From Saposhnikovia divaricata (lineage: Eukaryota > Streptophyta > Magnoliopsida > Apiales > Apiaceae), in contig CM071597.1 in NCBI GenBank assembly GCA_036435485.1, positions 176,496,147 to 176,560,146 on the forward strand: 64,000 nucleotides of DNA, given 5' to 3'. Below the pieces are notes generated by a model, which did not search any database, had not been told where the DNA came from, and saw only the letters and a program-made list of their open reading frames with translations. The translations under genes were made by a program, and so were the position numbers. Shown here piece by piece: positions 39,561 through 53,228 of the stretch (positions are counted from its first letter, which is position 1; every line of letters starts with the position of its first letter).

Positions 39561-42316
39561 AAAATATTTACTTAAATATTTTCTTCCGAGGTAATCTCGA
39601 TATATCAAGGAATATTGACTCCCGGTCTATTTTTTATTAATAAGATATATACGCCCTTCTATGAGGGTCTTACAATAACCGGCTTATAACTGATATATAA
39701 CTATCTAGCTTATAAGCCAACAATAACATTCAGGGAACAAGTATATCAATTCAACTTGAAAGTAGGCATGCATGCAATGGCATATGTATATCAGCAATCA
39801 TATATATATATATTATTCAATCACAACAACAGCCTAAAAGAAGGGAATTGAAACTTGCCTGGTAGTCGAGTACGGTAAGGGGTAGTGGTAGCGGGTCCCG
39901 GTTCAGCTTGGTGATCTATAAATAGCCAAGGCATTCGGGATTAATCACTTAACATATTAAAAGTTAAATTATACTTAATTCGAAACTCGTTCTCGAGTTA
40001 TCTCGTTATACCCCTTTTAGTGGATTACTTTTATCACTGATCCGACCCGACATTCGTTCGTTAATACGACATGTCATTGTACTTATACTTGGGACATACT
40101 TAAGTCATATGAGTTCTAAAGTCGATCGTTACGAACCAATACTATACTCCGAGTTTTATCGTTCGTTTTCTAAGCGTTTTACCAAGGTTATAACCAAGCG
40201 GGTTTTTTGGGGTTCGTTCGCGTTTAACCTCGACTCGAACATTTTTAATAAATCGAAAAATGATCCTTTTGACATACAGTTTTCTTTCACGCCTTCCTTT
40301 TTACCTCTAGTATTTCTTTACCAAGGTTTGCCATGACGTTACATAGTTTACGAGGGTTCAATTACAGTTACGAACTTTCGTTTACGGATTCGAACTACTT
40401 TTAGTAATTTGGTCATAAATCCTAAACCGTAAGTCCGTTTCACGTGATCTTTATATCAAAACGAAGCTTAGAACATTACCTATCCTATCATGGCAGATAA
40501 GGTCTCTGGACAGTAGGGGTTCGACATGAAAAATGGCATACAAAACATGGTATTGCAAAATCGGGCATTATAACGGCTGTAAATCGAATATCTACCAATT
40601 CCGAATCTTCCCATAAACATAGTATCTAACCCAAACAACATATACATGACTTATATACATGAACTGAGGCCAAGCAATGCCTTTCCGTTCATCTAGCTAT
40701 TTACATCATTAATCCAAAAATCCATACATAATCATGCTTATAATCTTAACATAACCATAACTAAGTTATAACTATCATAAACATGCTTAAATCTCAACAA
40801 GGGTTAGGGTTTCAAGAGCTTTATACCTTCCTTGGAGTGTGTTCTAGCCTCACTAAGCTTTGTATGATCCTTGGGTGGCCTTAAGCTAGCTAAATCAACC
40901 ATAAAAATCAAAGAAAACCAACATTAGTTCTTGAAGAACACTATTCACCCTCCTTGTAAATGATTTATTTGAAAATGGAAACAAAGGATTTTGGACTTGA
41001 AATTTCTAGGAGATTAGTTTCTTGAAATATAGAACTCACCTTAAAAATTACAAGATCAAATGATGGTGGGAGCTTGGACTTTGGATTTGGAATTAAGGAA
41101 ATAGCCGAATGGATGGAATAATGGGGGGAGGAGGAGTTTTGCTTGGTTGCTCTTGACAATAATGCATAAAGTGATATGTTTAACATAATATCTCATCCTT
41201 GGTTGCTTTAATAAAGTGATGATGCATGGGGTGATGTATTTGGCAAGACAAGTGTTGAGTTTTGGATGGTGCTAAGGCTAACCAAGTGGTTGCTTGCTAA
41301 GTACTAGTTTAAATCTCTAAGCATGCTAGTTACTCTAAGCCACTTGGTTGCTAGATATTTATTCTAGTAGCTTGCACAATACTCTTGCTTCCTCTGCTTG
41401 TTTCTGTGTCCGGTTATTACCCGTTTCGATTGATCGTTCGTGAGAATATTTCACGGATTTCTAATTAGGGTTTACCGGGAATCCTCTTTAATATTAATAC
41501 TTTCATTCTCCATCTTTCATTCTAACTTTCCAATTTATATTCCTTAAATCCATTCGTCAAATACTTAAGGCTATCAGTATCCAGGGAACTCTCGGAGAAA
41601 ATAAAAGTGCGGTTTTTCAGAATCCGACAGCTTTTACATACACTTATTTTCCCCCTGGATCACTAATACGAACTCGGAAATCCGTTCCGAATGCTTCTGT
41701 ATAGTGTCGTCTCATATTATTATATACTCCCACCAAACACTATTCATTCTGTATTCTTTACTTGTTCTCTTAGGGTGGTACAATTGTCCGTATTCTCTTT
41801 CGATCGTTCCTTAACCTTTTTACGGAACTACTGGATTAATCGTTATCGATCTGGATGACATGAGGGTATTCTCTTGCTTGAAGTTGCCATATCTCATTCC
41901 CTTAGAAGATAGATTATTCTTACCTATGTTGTCACCCTTTAGCATTCTTCAAGACATAAACATAATAAGGTCGAATTCCATTCATTCTTTCCAAATATCA
42001 ATAATTACATTGTAGCCATAACCACTCCTTAGTGGTTTCCTACCTTCATTCTTAAATCAAATATAATAACATCCCAAAATATCAAATCCTCAAAGTTAAT
42101 ATCTCAATTCTTGGATTATAATAATATTTAATCCACTGTCCGGTCAAATATTATACCGAAAAAGAATTTGGAATTTCTGAATTCCGATCGTCTCTGCATT
42201 CACTTATTTCCTCCGCGTATTACTAATATGACTTCGAAACATCCATATCACGTCCCGTACATAGGGTGGCGTGAAAAGTTTTCCAACTTACAAAATCACT
42301 ATTCATCCACCAAATT

Positions 42317-42388
42317 ACTATGCACGTGCAGGAAACACTATGCACGTACGGGAAATACTATGCACGTATGGGAAACACTATGCACGTA
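42317..42388. repeat. 20-bp tandem repeat in LARD LTR
   Basis: Three and a half copies of a 20-bp unit of the form tgcacgtacgggaaacacta start at 42321, 42341, 42361 and 42381. The same array is at about 52820-52887. The first unit contains a G-box-like GCACGTGC. Confidence 0.88.
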
Positions 42389-42653
42389 CTCATTTCCTTT
42401 CAAGGATCCATTAGCTCCTTCCTGGATGGTAGATTATTCTTATCTAGGTTCTCAACCATCGAATTACTCTATTCTGACAATATACCAATGCATTCAGGAT
42501 CATTGTCCAAAGCAATATCCATTCATTACAATCATTGTTCTTTGAAACCACCATTCATTAGAGCTGGTGACCTTGTTGTCGGAATCATTGTTATTCATTT
42601 TATCATTACTTAATAAAAAGTTTTAATTATATCCAAAATTTGGGGTTCTTACA

Positions 42654-45600
42654 GTCTCCCCTCCTTAAAAGGATTCCGTCCCGGAATCAGGTAGGAAGCA
42701 AAGAGTCGTTCTACCCTTCCTCAGCACATCTTCTAGTGCTACAATCCATACTGTATCCTTTTTCCATCAACGTTGCTACTTTTCGTACCACTCACTATCC
42801 GGGTTATACTCTTACTCAGTCTTATCCTTATTGATACCTGCAGTAACATTGGTATCACTATCACCCTACGATTCGGAGGTAACCTCGCTCGTACTGTGCA
42901 TTTCCTGATCGCTTTAATCTTCGCAATCTCGATCAATATAGAGAAGTGGAAAGATTTATTGAGAGATCACTATGATCAATTGAACATTTGTTATATTGCA
43001 TAGTTAGAACAGAAGGGGGCCAGCCTTTAGTACTTGACAAGCAATTAAACAAGTCATGGCATTCCACTTAGACTTCTATCACATAGACAGATAGTCACGT
43101 AGCAGTACCTCCCCTCCTAAAAGGGTTGTTCTTCTCAATTCATAAAGAAGATGAATAAGAGAGAAGAAGAGAAAAGAGTTCTAAAGGATTATAGAAAGCT
43201 TTCATGATTGTAGAATATCATACTCAGAATTTACCTCTGAACTATAGAGGTTTATCAAAGAAGAAATTAATCATAATTATATCCAATACTATTTGATCGC
43301 AATCTCACGTGTCAACATATCTTGCTGCTTTGTCCATTATTCTATGGACAGATACTCTTGTTCAATCTTAGCGATACTCACATTCGGGAAATCTTTCAAC
43401 CTTTCAGGTTAAATCTTAGATTTCTCACTTGACATCATTATTACTGACATCCCATATCATGTTACTAGCTTTTTCATAACTATAATATTGACACTATCAG
43501 GTTGTCATCCTGAGAATTCATTAGAAAACCCATTCATAACATTCCTTGCTTCTCATTCCATAGTTGCTTCCCCAGCCCTTTTCTTTATCAATCACATCCT
43601 TCTTATTAGCTGATTCTTACTCATTTCTATTATTTACTTTCACCTTCACCTCTTTACTGAGACACCTTTTTGCACTTGGTACCTCCTTATCGGTATTCCG
43701 TCACATTTATTCTATAATCATCACGTTATTCCAATTTAAACTTTCCGAAATGAATCTGGCCCGATCCCTTTAACTTAGATTCATATTATCTACTTCTGCC
43801 AACCTTGTTTCTCATCACTTGTTCTTTTCTATCCGTGGTTTTCCACAGGTTGTCTTTCGTAAGTCAGACCAGGTCGTATATCTACATGCTCGTACTCCTA
43901 TCATCTGTCGAACATCTGCATTTTACTGGCGTAGCCTGGCCACATGAAAACCCGTTATGACCGTGCTATAATTTTGGGGGTAAGGCTGGCTCGAATACCG
44001 CCGCCCGAACACTTTAAACTCTCAGGTGGCCCAATAAGTCTTGGGCTCAACCGCCCTTCCCTCCAAGTCTCATTAATTCTTTCTACGGGAATACGTTTAG
44101 CATCACGAATTATCAACCTCATATTCTCTATCTTGTTTGTGCAGAAGTATACTAACACAAACTTGCTTGTCATTCATCAACATGCCATTTAGCTTATCAA
44201 TAGCAGCACTTTCTTTATCTTTACGTTGTCATCTCCTTTCTTAGAAGAATCACCATCGCTTGTTGTTTACGTTGTGCGTTAATAGCTAACCCTACGGGTT
44301 TCAAATCCCTTAGGGAGACATAGTAATCATTATTCCTTATCCATAAGGAACACTTCCTGAACTTGATGTAGATATAACGTGAAGCAGATAGAATTGCAGA
44401 AGAGTTTCAAGCATCGCAGCTAGGCCCGGTTGATGAAACTATCACTTATGCATCTTCCATAAAAGACTGGAAACTTAATGGTTTACTTCATCAATTTTGT
44501 ACCATGGTCCTGGTTTGCCTCAAAACGGGACCTTCTAAGGTACGTAATATGCTTAAGACTTCATCAGGAATCGAATCTTTACTTAAACTATTATTACCTT
44601 TAATTCTTGCACAGTCATCAGAAGGAATGTAACTTCCTCCACTCCAATATGACCTTCAAGGTCTTTCCAAATATCATTTTGTTTCTTCGGTATGAACATT
44701 TATAATTATTCCTTTATACTTAGACTGTCGGCCACCTCATTGGCCTTTCCTGATAATAATAATTTCTGGTAATCCTTGTTCCTTGGATATATTCCAATTC
44801 AAACATTTCTACCTCATTCCCATCTTTGTTGGGTGAAAGTATTCTCCCTTAAGTTCTGCTGATGGAGAAAAATATATTTATCAGTCTTTCTCCATAAGTC
44901 ATTGCTTCCACCTACCCGTGGGAACTTTATCACGTTTATTCCCAATCCTACTTAGGATACTTCTCTTCTTAGTTCTTTCCTTATCTTAGGATAATCTCAA
45001 CCTTTATAGGTTCAATCCATACTTCCTCAGGGTTTCATACATGCCTCATCTGGCATTATTGTTACGATGTCATACATCCCTTACCAAACTTCCATTTTGA
45101 AGTTCGGAATATTACCTTTTTGCTTGTAAGGTTTCATAGGCCATCCTTATCATTCCTCCGGTATTTTCTGGGTACCGGGTATATCAAAATGTCATTGATC
45201 AATACTCTAATAATTCTATCTATGTTCTTTCCAGAACTCTTTTTAATAATCCTTACCGGTCATTGTTGCCTTAGCAAGTCCAGCTCATAACATCTGAAGT
45301 CATAATGTCGTTATTAGGGTTAATGCCACCCCTTGTGCATTCCCCAGGGTTTGTCTTAATTTATGGATATCCTATCCTTAATTCAACTGCCAAGGAATTC
45401 TTGCATCTTATAATTGGCAATCGGATCATGTATCCTTAATAAAGGTCTCTTTTCAATCATTCTCATTTGATAATCGATCGGTGGCTTAATGCCACCCTCT
45501 TCTTCCAGATAGTTGTCAGCCTATTTGGCCTTCCAAAAGGCAACGTATGCCTTTCTGCTCTCTTACAGAACTTGGTAATGGTAGCAAGGATGTTTTGGAA

Positions 45601-48063
45601 GATATTGGTCGAGTTCAACGTGAATCTCTTAGTACTTATCGTTCTTTTCAAATGTATTTGTCTTAGACAAAATTTCTACAGCATACTGTTCAATTTCTGA
45701 CCTTTTCTATACCCTCTTCATATACCTTCATTGTTTACTTTCCTCCGTCATAGTATATTCATGGTATTCATGATACCCTAACATCATACATCTCAAGTCA
45801 CTATACTTCCATTTTACTCGAAATCTTGGACAACCATATACACATGAGTCACTTTAGTACGGGTGACCCCATCCCAAAAAGGTCTAGTGAATTCCAAATC
45901 AAAACATGGGTTGTTCGGCAGAAGATTCAAACGATCTCATTAATGTTTCCTTTATATCAGAAGCCCTTGCAGTCGGTGCTTTCTTAGAAGCAACCCTGCT
46001 TTGTCTTTTCATTGCTGGTCTAGTCACTTTATAGTCCGTTATGACTTGGCCTCAATTGGCCACACTAAAATAAAAATATATGATTTTAAGGGTTGGCTAA
46101 TTAGCATTACTTTTCTAGCAATTGCCGGCATAGTGTCTTCTTCTTTGATACCTTTCTACCTTTCCAAAACTTTACTCCATATAAGTCTTAATCGACTACT
46201 CGGCACCGTCTCCGATCACCTTTCCTCCACTTTTATCTTTTCAACTGTACTTATCAATCCTGCGTGCCACACAAGCTTACCATTCCTGGCATAACATCCT
46301 TTTCGTTTAAGTCAATCCTGGAATTTCTCAGTCCGGCTGGTTTCTTACTTACATTTCCTATTTTCGTCCAATCTCACTTCATCATTTTATCACTACCGTC
46401 GATTGTAATGCTCAGGGTCCGTTTACTAACCCATTTTACAGCATCCTTATCCAAATCACAGGGTTTGCTCCAATTTTTTTTTTTTTTTACTCTCTTCCAT
46501 GACATTCTCTGATAATCAGAAAGACAAGGTTTGCCAAAATTCACCGAATTCCTTTCCAGACTCAGGGAAATTTTGATCAATCTAACCACCTACTGGTAAC
46601 ATTAAGGAGACCAGTTTCGAAACCTGAAGAATAGTTCTATGAACCTCCAAGCAGGTGGAATCATAAGCAGTCATAGTTAACGAAATAATCATCATCGGAT
46701 TGGAAGTTTACCCACTGGAGAGGAATCAATTATATCCATCCCTTAAAAGGGAATCAATAGTTTCAAACTGAAACCTGTCACAACGTCCTGATATTCAATA
46801 CTACCAAATGTCGGTCTACCTAACCCTTTATGCGAAACGTCATTGGAAGCACAAAGTCTCCTTTTTCCATTAAGCAATGCCAGCTCTTGGTCATTACCAA
46901 TTTCACCTTTTAGCTCCAGGAAGATTTTCTCACATTTTCCTCTTCAACTGCTGATCGTATTACTTGATCTATTATAATTCCATGTCGGAGTAAACTTAAG
47001 GTAACTACTATAATCCATTCAAAGAGAAGAAGGAATTTAATATTCCTCTGAATCACATGCATATAACGTTTCTGGTTCATCATTTAACTGAGTTGAATTA
47101 ACTCTATACTCAGTCTCTGGCAGTAGTCTCATTACGAGTTCATCTTGACTCACTGGTCTTATCTTCCGGTAGGTTCTGAGATCATTGTCTTGCTTACTAC
47201 TTCCTTATATAACTTTATCCAATCATGCTGTCACTTCCCAATGTTTTCACTTTCTAACTGACTCATTCATAAAATGGACATTTTTCCTGAATAAAACAAT
47301 TTCATCAACCTCAATTTGGTTCCATAAATTACAACCTATGACATCTGCCTTCTCATGGCGAATTATTACTAACCATATTCATACTTATTCATTTATCAAA
47401 TGATATGGCACTTACTGCCTCCTTCTCAACTATTCCTAGGGACTCTGCTCCTCGCCCTAAATCGATGTCTTTGGTAATCATACATCCCTCTAGCTCTTTC
47501 TTTGTTAAGATGAAAATCTCTAAGGATTCTCATCTATTTCCGTATAAGATCTCAAGTAATTCTTCCAATCCTTCTTTCTTGCTGGTACCACATCTGGTAG
47601 TCCGGCTATGAATTCAACATGCATCTTCAGATCTCTTAATAATATCTCGGTTCTTTATACTCACTTTTCTGAGCACCATATCTTAATCATCACAGTCATT
47701 CTGGCTGCGACCCTCATTACCCATGGGTAAGCTCCTTATCCTAACAGGATTTCCTTATCTGCTGGAACCTCTTCCGGGTCTCCAGTAGGGTACTCCATCG
47801 AATTACCCGCTGATCTTTAGCATATAAAGCATCATCGCGCTATTGCTCGTATGCCTCAAGGTCAGTCGCCTTACTCGTCGATACGATATCGAGCTAAGTT
47901 ACTATCATTATACTTACGAGTTCCCATAAGGGTTTTTATATGTCATCACTACATTAAGTAGTCCGACTATGAACTTGGCAAGAGTTCTTATTATCTTATT
48001 GAATTTATTGTTTTAACGTCACCTCATCTCTGGGGTTTATAACGTACGCTCTGATACCACTTC
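42654..48063 (-). other. LARD internal region, non-coding
   Basis: 5.4 kb between the LTRs. The inner left end is a purine tract on the minus strand (AAGGAGGGGAGAC, 42654-42666) and the inner right end holds the primer-binding site (48048-48059). On neither strand do I find gag, protease, RT, RNase H or integrase motifs. The longest plus-strand frame (46001-46294) shows no family features. A T/A tract is at about 46477-46488. I cannot exclude a highly eroded polyprotein. Confidence 0.8.
48048..48059 (-). other. LARD primer-binding site (initiator tRNA-Met type)
   Basis: The minus strand reads TGGTATCAGAGC four bases inside the right LTR, the standard Met-tRNA primer site of plant LTR elements. 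Confidence 0.88.
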
Positions 48064-51000
48064 TGTAACACCCCCAGATCCGGGTTCCGAGATCCGGTGG
48101 TTACGGTTTCCAATTCTGTCCACAACAATTGAACTTCCCTTAACATAAAATAAATTACGTCTCTATTAACCAACACAACAATATAAAACACACCCGTTAT
48201 AGTCCCAGAGATGAAATCAGAGTAACAATCATATTTTTATTAATCACATTATGAGTTCTTACAATCCAAAAGAATTTCAATATAAATACATACTCTTTGC
48301 CATCCATTTACATAAGTCATACTAGACTATATTCTTGGTACTGAAAGAATAAATATACCCTACCAATAGCTTCTTCTTTAGCTCTGGTAGTCTTATAGTC
48401 CTCGCCCGCGTCGAGTGCGCCTTGTGCGAGTCATCTGGTCTAGCTGTTGTTGTGATATAATAATAAAGCAAGGGTGAGCAATAGCCCACCAACAATAACA
48501 TATAACTGAACGATAATGTATAACAGTTCAAAAGTATCTTTCAAACCATATGCCATGCATTTACGGAAATGATGCCAGTATAATATGAACGATGAAGTTA
48601 CAAGGTAACTTAAAGTATTTGTTTGTAGAAATATCTGCTACATCAAAGTAAGCGAGATATTCTTATTGTTATTAAGAAGAGGAACTTGCAAGAAAAGGTT
48701 GCAACTCCAGTTATGACACTTTTCCAATTCTGCCAACAGTAATCATGTTGCAGGAAATAAATAAATTTGGATGATGAACCAATGATGGAGTATTCACCGC
48801 GCCCGCTGTTCCAATCTTGATGATCAGTCGAGATCGTACAGCTCAATTTAGATTTACTACCGGTAGAAGGAAGAACTGACGGCTTTACTTGTATACCGCC
48901 TTACTAGCTCTCCCCGGCCAACGGTTGGGCCAAAGGGGATGGACCGGCGCTACTCGGCCTCTTACACGACTCCTAGTTCAAATAGAATTCATGATTCTGA
49001 ATGTAACGTTCGTCCCCCTTTCCCCAAGTATAATACTTGTTGATAAGACTCCACAAAGTAGTCGTATCTAGTTGGAAAGGAAAATTTACCAATAACTCCC
49101 AAGCTATTACTTGGTAACGGATATTAACTTGTTCCAGTAATCTTACCCCTCGAAAGATGAGAAGGTAAGCAACAACTTAATAAGTCAACAGCACCCGAGT
49201 TGCGGGTGAAGGGAATACTTTATGACCGGGAAGTCGACAAGATAAATAACATTTTCCAAGTAAGGTTCCCTTATTATTAAGGAGATAGACTCGAAGAAGA
49301 ATGATGTCTGAGAACCTTTCTTGATATAAGATTAATAATAATATGACTCCGAAATATTTTTCGTAATAATCGAAGAAGATAACCCTTATTGAGGTTATTC
49401 TAAGTATGGAATAAATATTCAGAGAATATTTATTGAATTAAAATATTTTACAGAATATTTAGGAATATGAAAGAATGTCTTAAATCAGAGTATTTCTCAA
49501 AATAATCCCTGAAGAAATATCAGGAGAATATTTATTGAATAAATAAATATTTAAATGAATATTCAAAACAATATTCATTAATTAATAAGACCTGAAAAGA
49601 ATATTTAAGGTAATATTCATAATTAATTAGGAATTTAAATGAATATTCAAAAGTAATATTCATTTAATGAATAATATCCTAAATGAATATCAAGTAATAT
49701 TCATTTAGTAATCCAAGCCTTAAGGAATATTCGAGATAATATTCGATAATTAAATCAAGCTTCAGATGAATATTAAAATAATATTCATCAAGTATTTAAT
49801 ATCTTAAATGAATATTCAAAAGTAATATTTATTTAATAAAATAATAATCTAAAAGAATATCCAAAATAATATTCATTTAATAGTCTCATCTTTAGAAGAA
49901 TATTTGAAATAATAGTCGATAATCAATTCGACTCTGAATGAATATTGAGAAATATTATTCGTTGAATAGTTACGTTCAAATAATTATTTGAAGTAAGGAT
50001 CGTTAAAATAATTAGTCTCGAACGAATATTCAAATAATATTCGTCGCCCAAATAATAGAAAATATTTACTTAAATATTTTCTTCCGAGGTAATCTCGATA
50101 TATCAAGGAATATTGACTCCCGGTCTATTTTTGATTAATAAGATATATACGCCCTTCTATGAGGGTCTTACAATAACCGGCTTATAACTGATATATAACT
50201 ATCTAGCTTATAAGCCAACAATAACATTCAGGGAACAAGTATATCAATTCAACTTGAAAGTAGGCATGCATGCAATGGCATATGTATATCAGCAATCATA
50301 TATATATATATTATTCAATCACAACAACAGCCTAAAAGAAGGGAATTGAAACTTGCCTGGTAGTCGAGTACGGTAAGGGGTAGTGGTAGCGGGTCCCGGT
50401 TCAGCTTGGTGATCTATAAATAGCCAAGGCATTCGGGATTAATCACTTAACATATTAAAAGTTAAGTTATACTTAATTCGAAACTCGTTCTCGAGTTATC
50501 TCGTTATACCCCTTTTAGTGGATTACTTTTATCACTGATCCGACCCGACATTCGTTCGTTAATACGACATGTCATTGTACTTATACTTGGGACATACTTA
50601 AGTCATATGAGTTCTAAAGTCGATCGTTACGAACCAATACTATACTCCGAGTTTTATCGTTCGTTTTCTAAGCGTTTTACCAAGGTTATAACCAAGCGGG
50701 TTTTTTTGGGGTTCGTTCGCGTTTAACCTCGACTCGAACATTTTTAATAAATCGAAAAATGATCCTTTTGACATACAGTTTTCTTTCACGCCTTCCTTTT
50801 TACCTCTAGTATTTCTTTACCAAGGTTTGCCATGACGTTACATAGTTTACGAGGGTTCAATTACAGTTACGAACTTTCGTTTACGGATTCGAACTACTTT
50901 TAGTAATTTGGTCATAAATCCTAAACCGTAAGTCCGTTTCACGTGATCTTTATATCAAAACGAAGCTTAGAACATTACCTATCCTATCATGGCAGATAAG

Positions 51001-53152
51001 GTCTCTGGACAGTAGGGGTTCGACATGAAAAATGGCATACAAAACATGGTATTGCAAAATCGGGCATTATAACGGCTGTAAATCGAATATCTACCAATTC
51101 CGAATCTTCCCATAAACATAGTATCTAACCGAAACAACATATACATGACTTATATACATGAACTGAGGCCAAGCAATGCCTTTCCGTTCATCTAGCTATT
51201 TACATCATTAATCCAAAAATCCATACATAATCATGCTTATAATCTTAACATAACCATAACTAAGTTATAACTATCATAAACATGCTTAAATCTCAACAAG
51301 GGTTAGGGTTTCAAGAGATTTATACCTTCCTTGGAGTGTGTTCTAGCCTCACTAAGCTTTGTATGATCCTTGGGTGGCCTTAAGCTAGCTAAATCAACCA
51401 TAAAAATCAAAGAAAACCAACATTAGTTCTTGAAGAACACTATTCACCCTCCTTGTAAATGATTTATTTGAAAATGGAAACAAAGGATTTTGGACTTGAA
51501 ATTTCTAGGAGATTAGTTTCTTGAAATATAGAACTCACCTTAAAAATTACAAGATCAAATGATGGTGGGAGCTTGGACTTTGGATTTGGAATTAAGGAAA
51601 TAGCCGAATGGATGGAATAATGGGGGGAGGAGGAGTTTTGCTTGGTTGCTCTTGACAATAATGCATAAAGTGATATGTTTAACATAATATCTCATCCTTG
51701 GTTGCTTTAATAAAGTGATGATGCATGGGGTGATGTATTTGGCAAGACAAGTGTTGAGTTTTGGATGGTGCTAAGGCTAACCAAGTGGTTGCTTGCTAAG
51801 TACTAGTTTAAATCTCTAAGCATGCTAGTTACTCTAAGCCACTTGGTTGCTAGATATTTATTCTAGTAGCTTGCACAATACTCTTGCTTCCTCTGCTTGT
51901 TTCTGTGTCCGGTTATTACCCGTTTCGATTGATCGTTCGTGAGAATATTTCACGGATTTCTAATTAGGGTTTACCGGGAATCCTCTTTAATATTAATACT
52001 TTCATTCTCCATCTTTCATTCTAACTTTCCAATTTATATTCCTTAAATCCATTCGTTAAATACTTAAGGCTATCAGTATCCAGGGAACTCTCGGAGAAAA
52101 TAAAAGTGCGGTTTTTCAGAATCCGACAGCTTTTACATACACTTATTTTCCCCCTGGATCACTAATACGAACTCGGAAATCCGTTCCGAATGCTTCTGTA
52201 TAGTGTCGTCTCATATTATTATATACTCCCACCAAACACTATTCATTCTGTATTCTTTACTTGTTCTCTTAGGGTGGTACAATTGTCCGTATTCTCTTTC
52301 GATCGTTCCTTAACCTTTTTACGGAACTACTGGATTAATCGTTATCGATCTGGATGACATGAGGGTATTCTCTTGCTTGAAGTTGCCATATCTTATTCCC
52401 TTAGAAGATAGATTATTCTTACCTATGTTGTCACCCTTTAGCATTCTTCAAGACATAAACATAATAAGGTCGAATTCCATTCATTCTTTCCAAATATCAA
52501 TAATTACATTGTAGCCATAACCACTCCTTAGTGGTTTCCTACCTTCATTCTTAAATCAAATATAATAACATCCCAAAATATCAAATCCTCAAAGTTAATA
52601 TCTCAATTCTTGGATTATAATAATATTTAATCCACTGTCCGGTCAAATATTATACCGAAAAAGAATTTGGAATTTCTGAATTCCGATCGTCTCTGCATTC
52701 ACTTATTTCCTCCACGTATTACTAATATGACTTCGAAACATCCATATCACGTCCCGTACATAGGGTGGCGTGAAAAGTTTTCCAACTTACAAAATCACTA
52801 TTCATCCACCAAATTACTATGCACGTGCAGGAAACACTATGCACGTACGGGAAATACTATGCACGTATGGGAAACACTATGCACGTACTCATTTCCTTTC
52901 AAGGATCCATTAGCTCCTTCCTGGATGGTAGATTATTCTTATCTAGGTTCTCAACCATCGAATTACTCTATTCTGACAATATACCAATGCATTCAGGATC
53001 ATTGTCCAAAGCAATATCCATTCATTACAATCATTGTTCTTTGAAACCACCATTCATTAGAGCTGGTGACCTTGTTGTCGGAATCATTGTTATTCATTTT
53101 ATCATTACTTAATAAAAAGTTTTAATTATATCCAAAATTTGGGGTTCTTACA
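48064..53152 (-). repeat. LARD 5' LTR (5089 bp)
   Basis: Near-perfect copy of 37566-42653; one base longer because of a seven-T instead of six-T run near 50700. Confidence 0.95.
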
Positions 53153-53228
53153 CTGATCATATGATATAAATTCCTATCAAGATTTATCTAAGCTCTAAAG
53201 ATATAACATGTAGAGCAATTCTTTATCT

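Larger units (their letters stand above)
37566..42653 (-). repeat. LARD 3' LTR (5088 bp)
   Basis: Plus-strand ends TGTAACACCC and GTTCTTACA. Carries an AT-rich array of gaatattcaaa/taatattcat motifs (about 38880-39560), four 20-bp repeats at 42317-42388, and no recognisable genes. Its small open frames are duplicated exactly in the other LTR. Confidence 0.95.
37566..53152 (-). mobile_element. LARD: large non-coding LTR retrotransposon derivative
   Basis: 15,587 bp, TSD ctgat at 37561-37565 and 53153-53157. LTRs of 5088 and 5089 bp flank a 5410-bp internal region. A minus-strand primer-binding site for initiator tRNA-Met adjoins the right LTR and a purine tract adjoins the left one, so the element runs on the minus strand. 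I find no gag or pol motif, and open frames do not exceed about 125 residues. This matches the LARD class (long LTRs, conserved non-coding interior, mobilised in trans). By eye the LTRs differ at about 13 substitutions and one T-run length, so it is young. Confidence 0.92.

Noticed and set aside
40795..40815. Telomere-like gggttagggtttc in the LARD LTR
   Set aside because: A single short occurrence, not an array; it recurs only because the LTR is duplicated.
42168..42545. 125-residue plus-strand frame in the LARD LTR (copy at 52667-53044)
   Set aside because: It spans the 20-bp tandem repeat, is antisense to the element and lacks recognisable motifs; duplicated simply because LTRs are duplicated.
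46001..46294. 97-residue frame in the LARD interior, considered as a remnant of coding sequence
   Set aside because: No gag or pol motif, and it lies on the strand opposite to the element.
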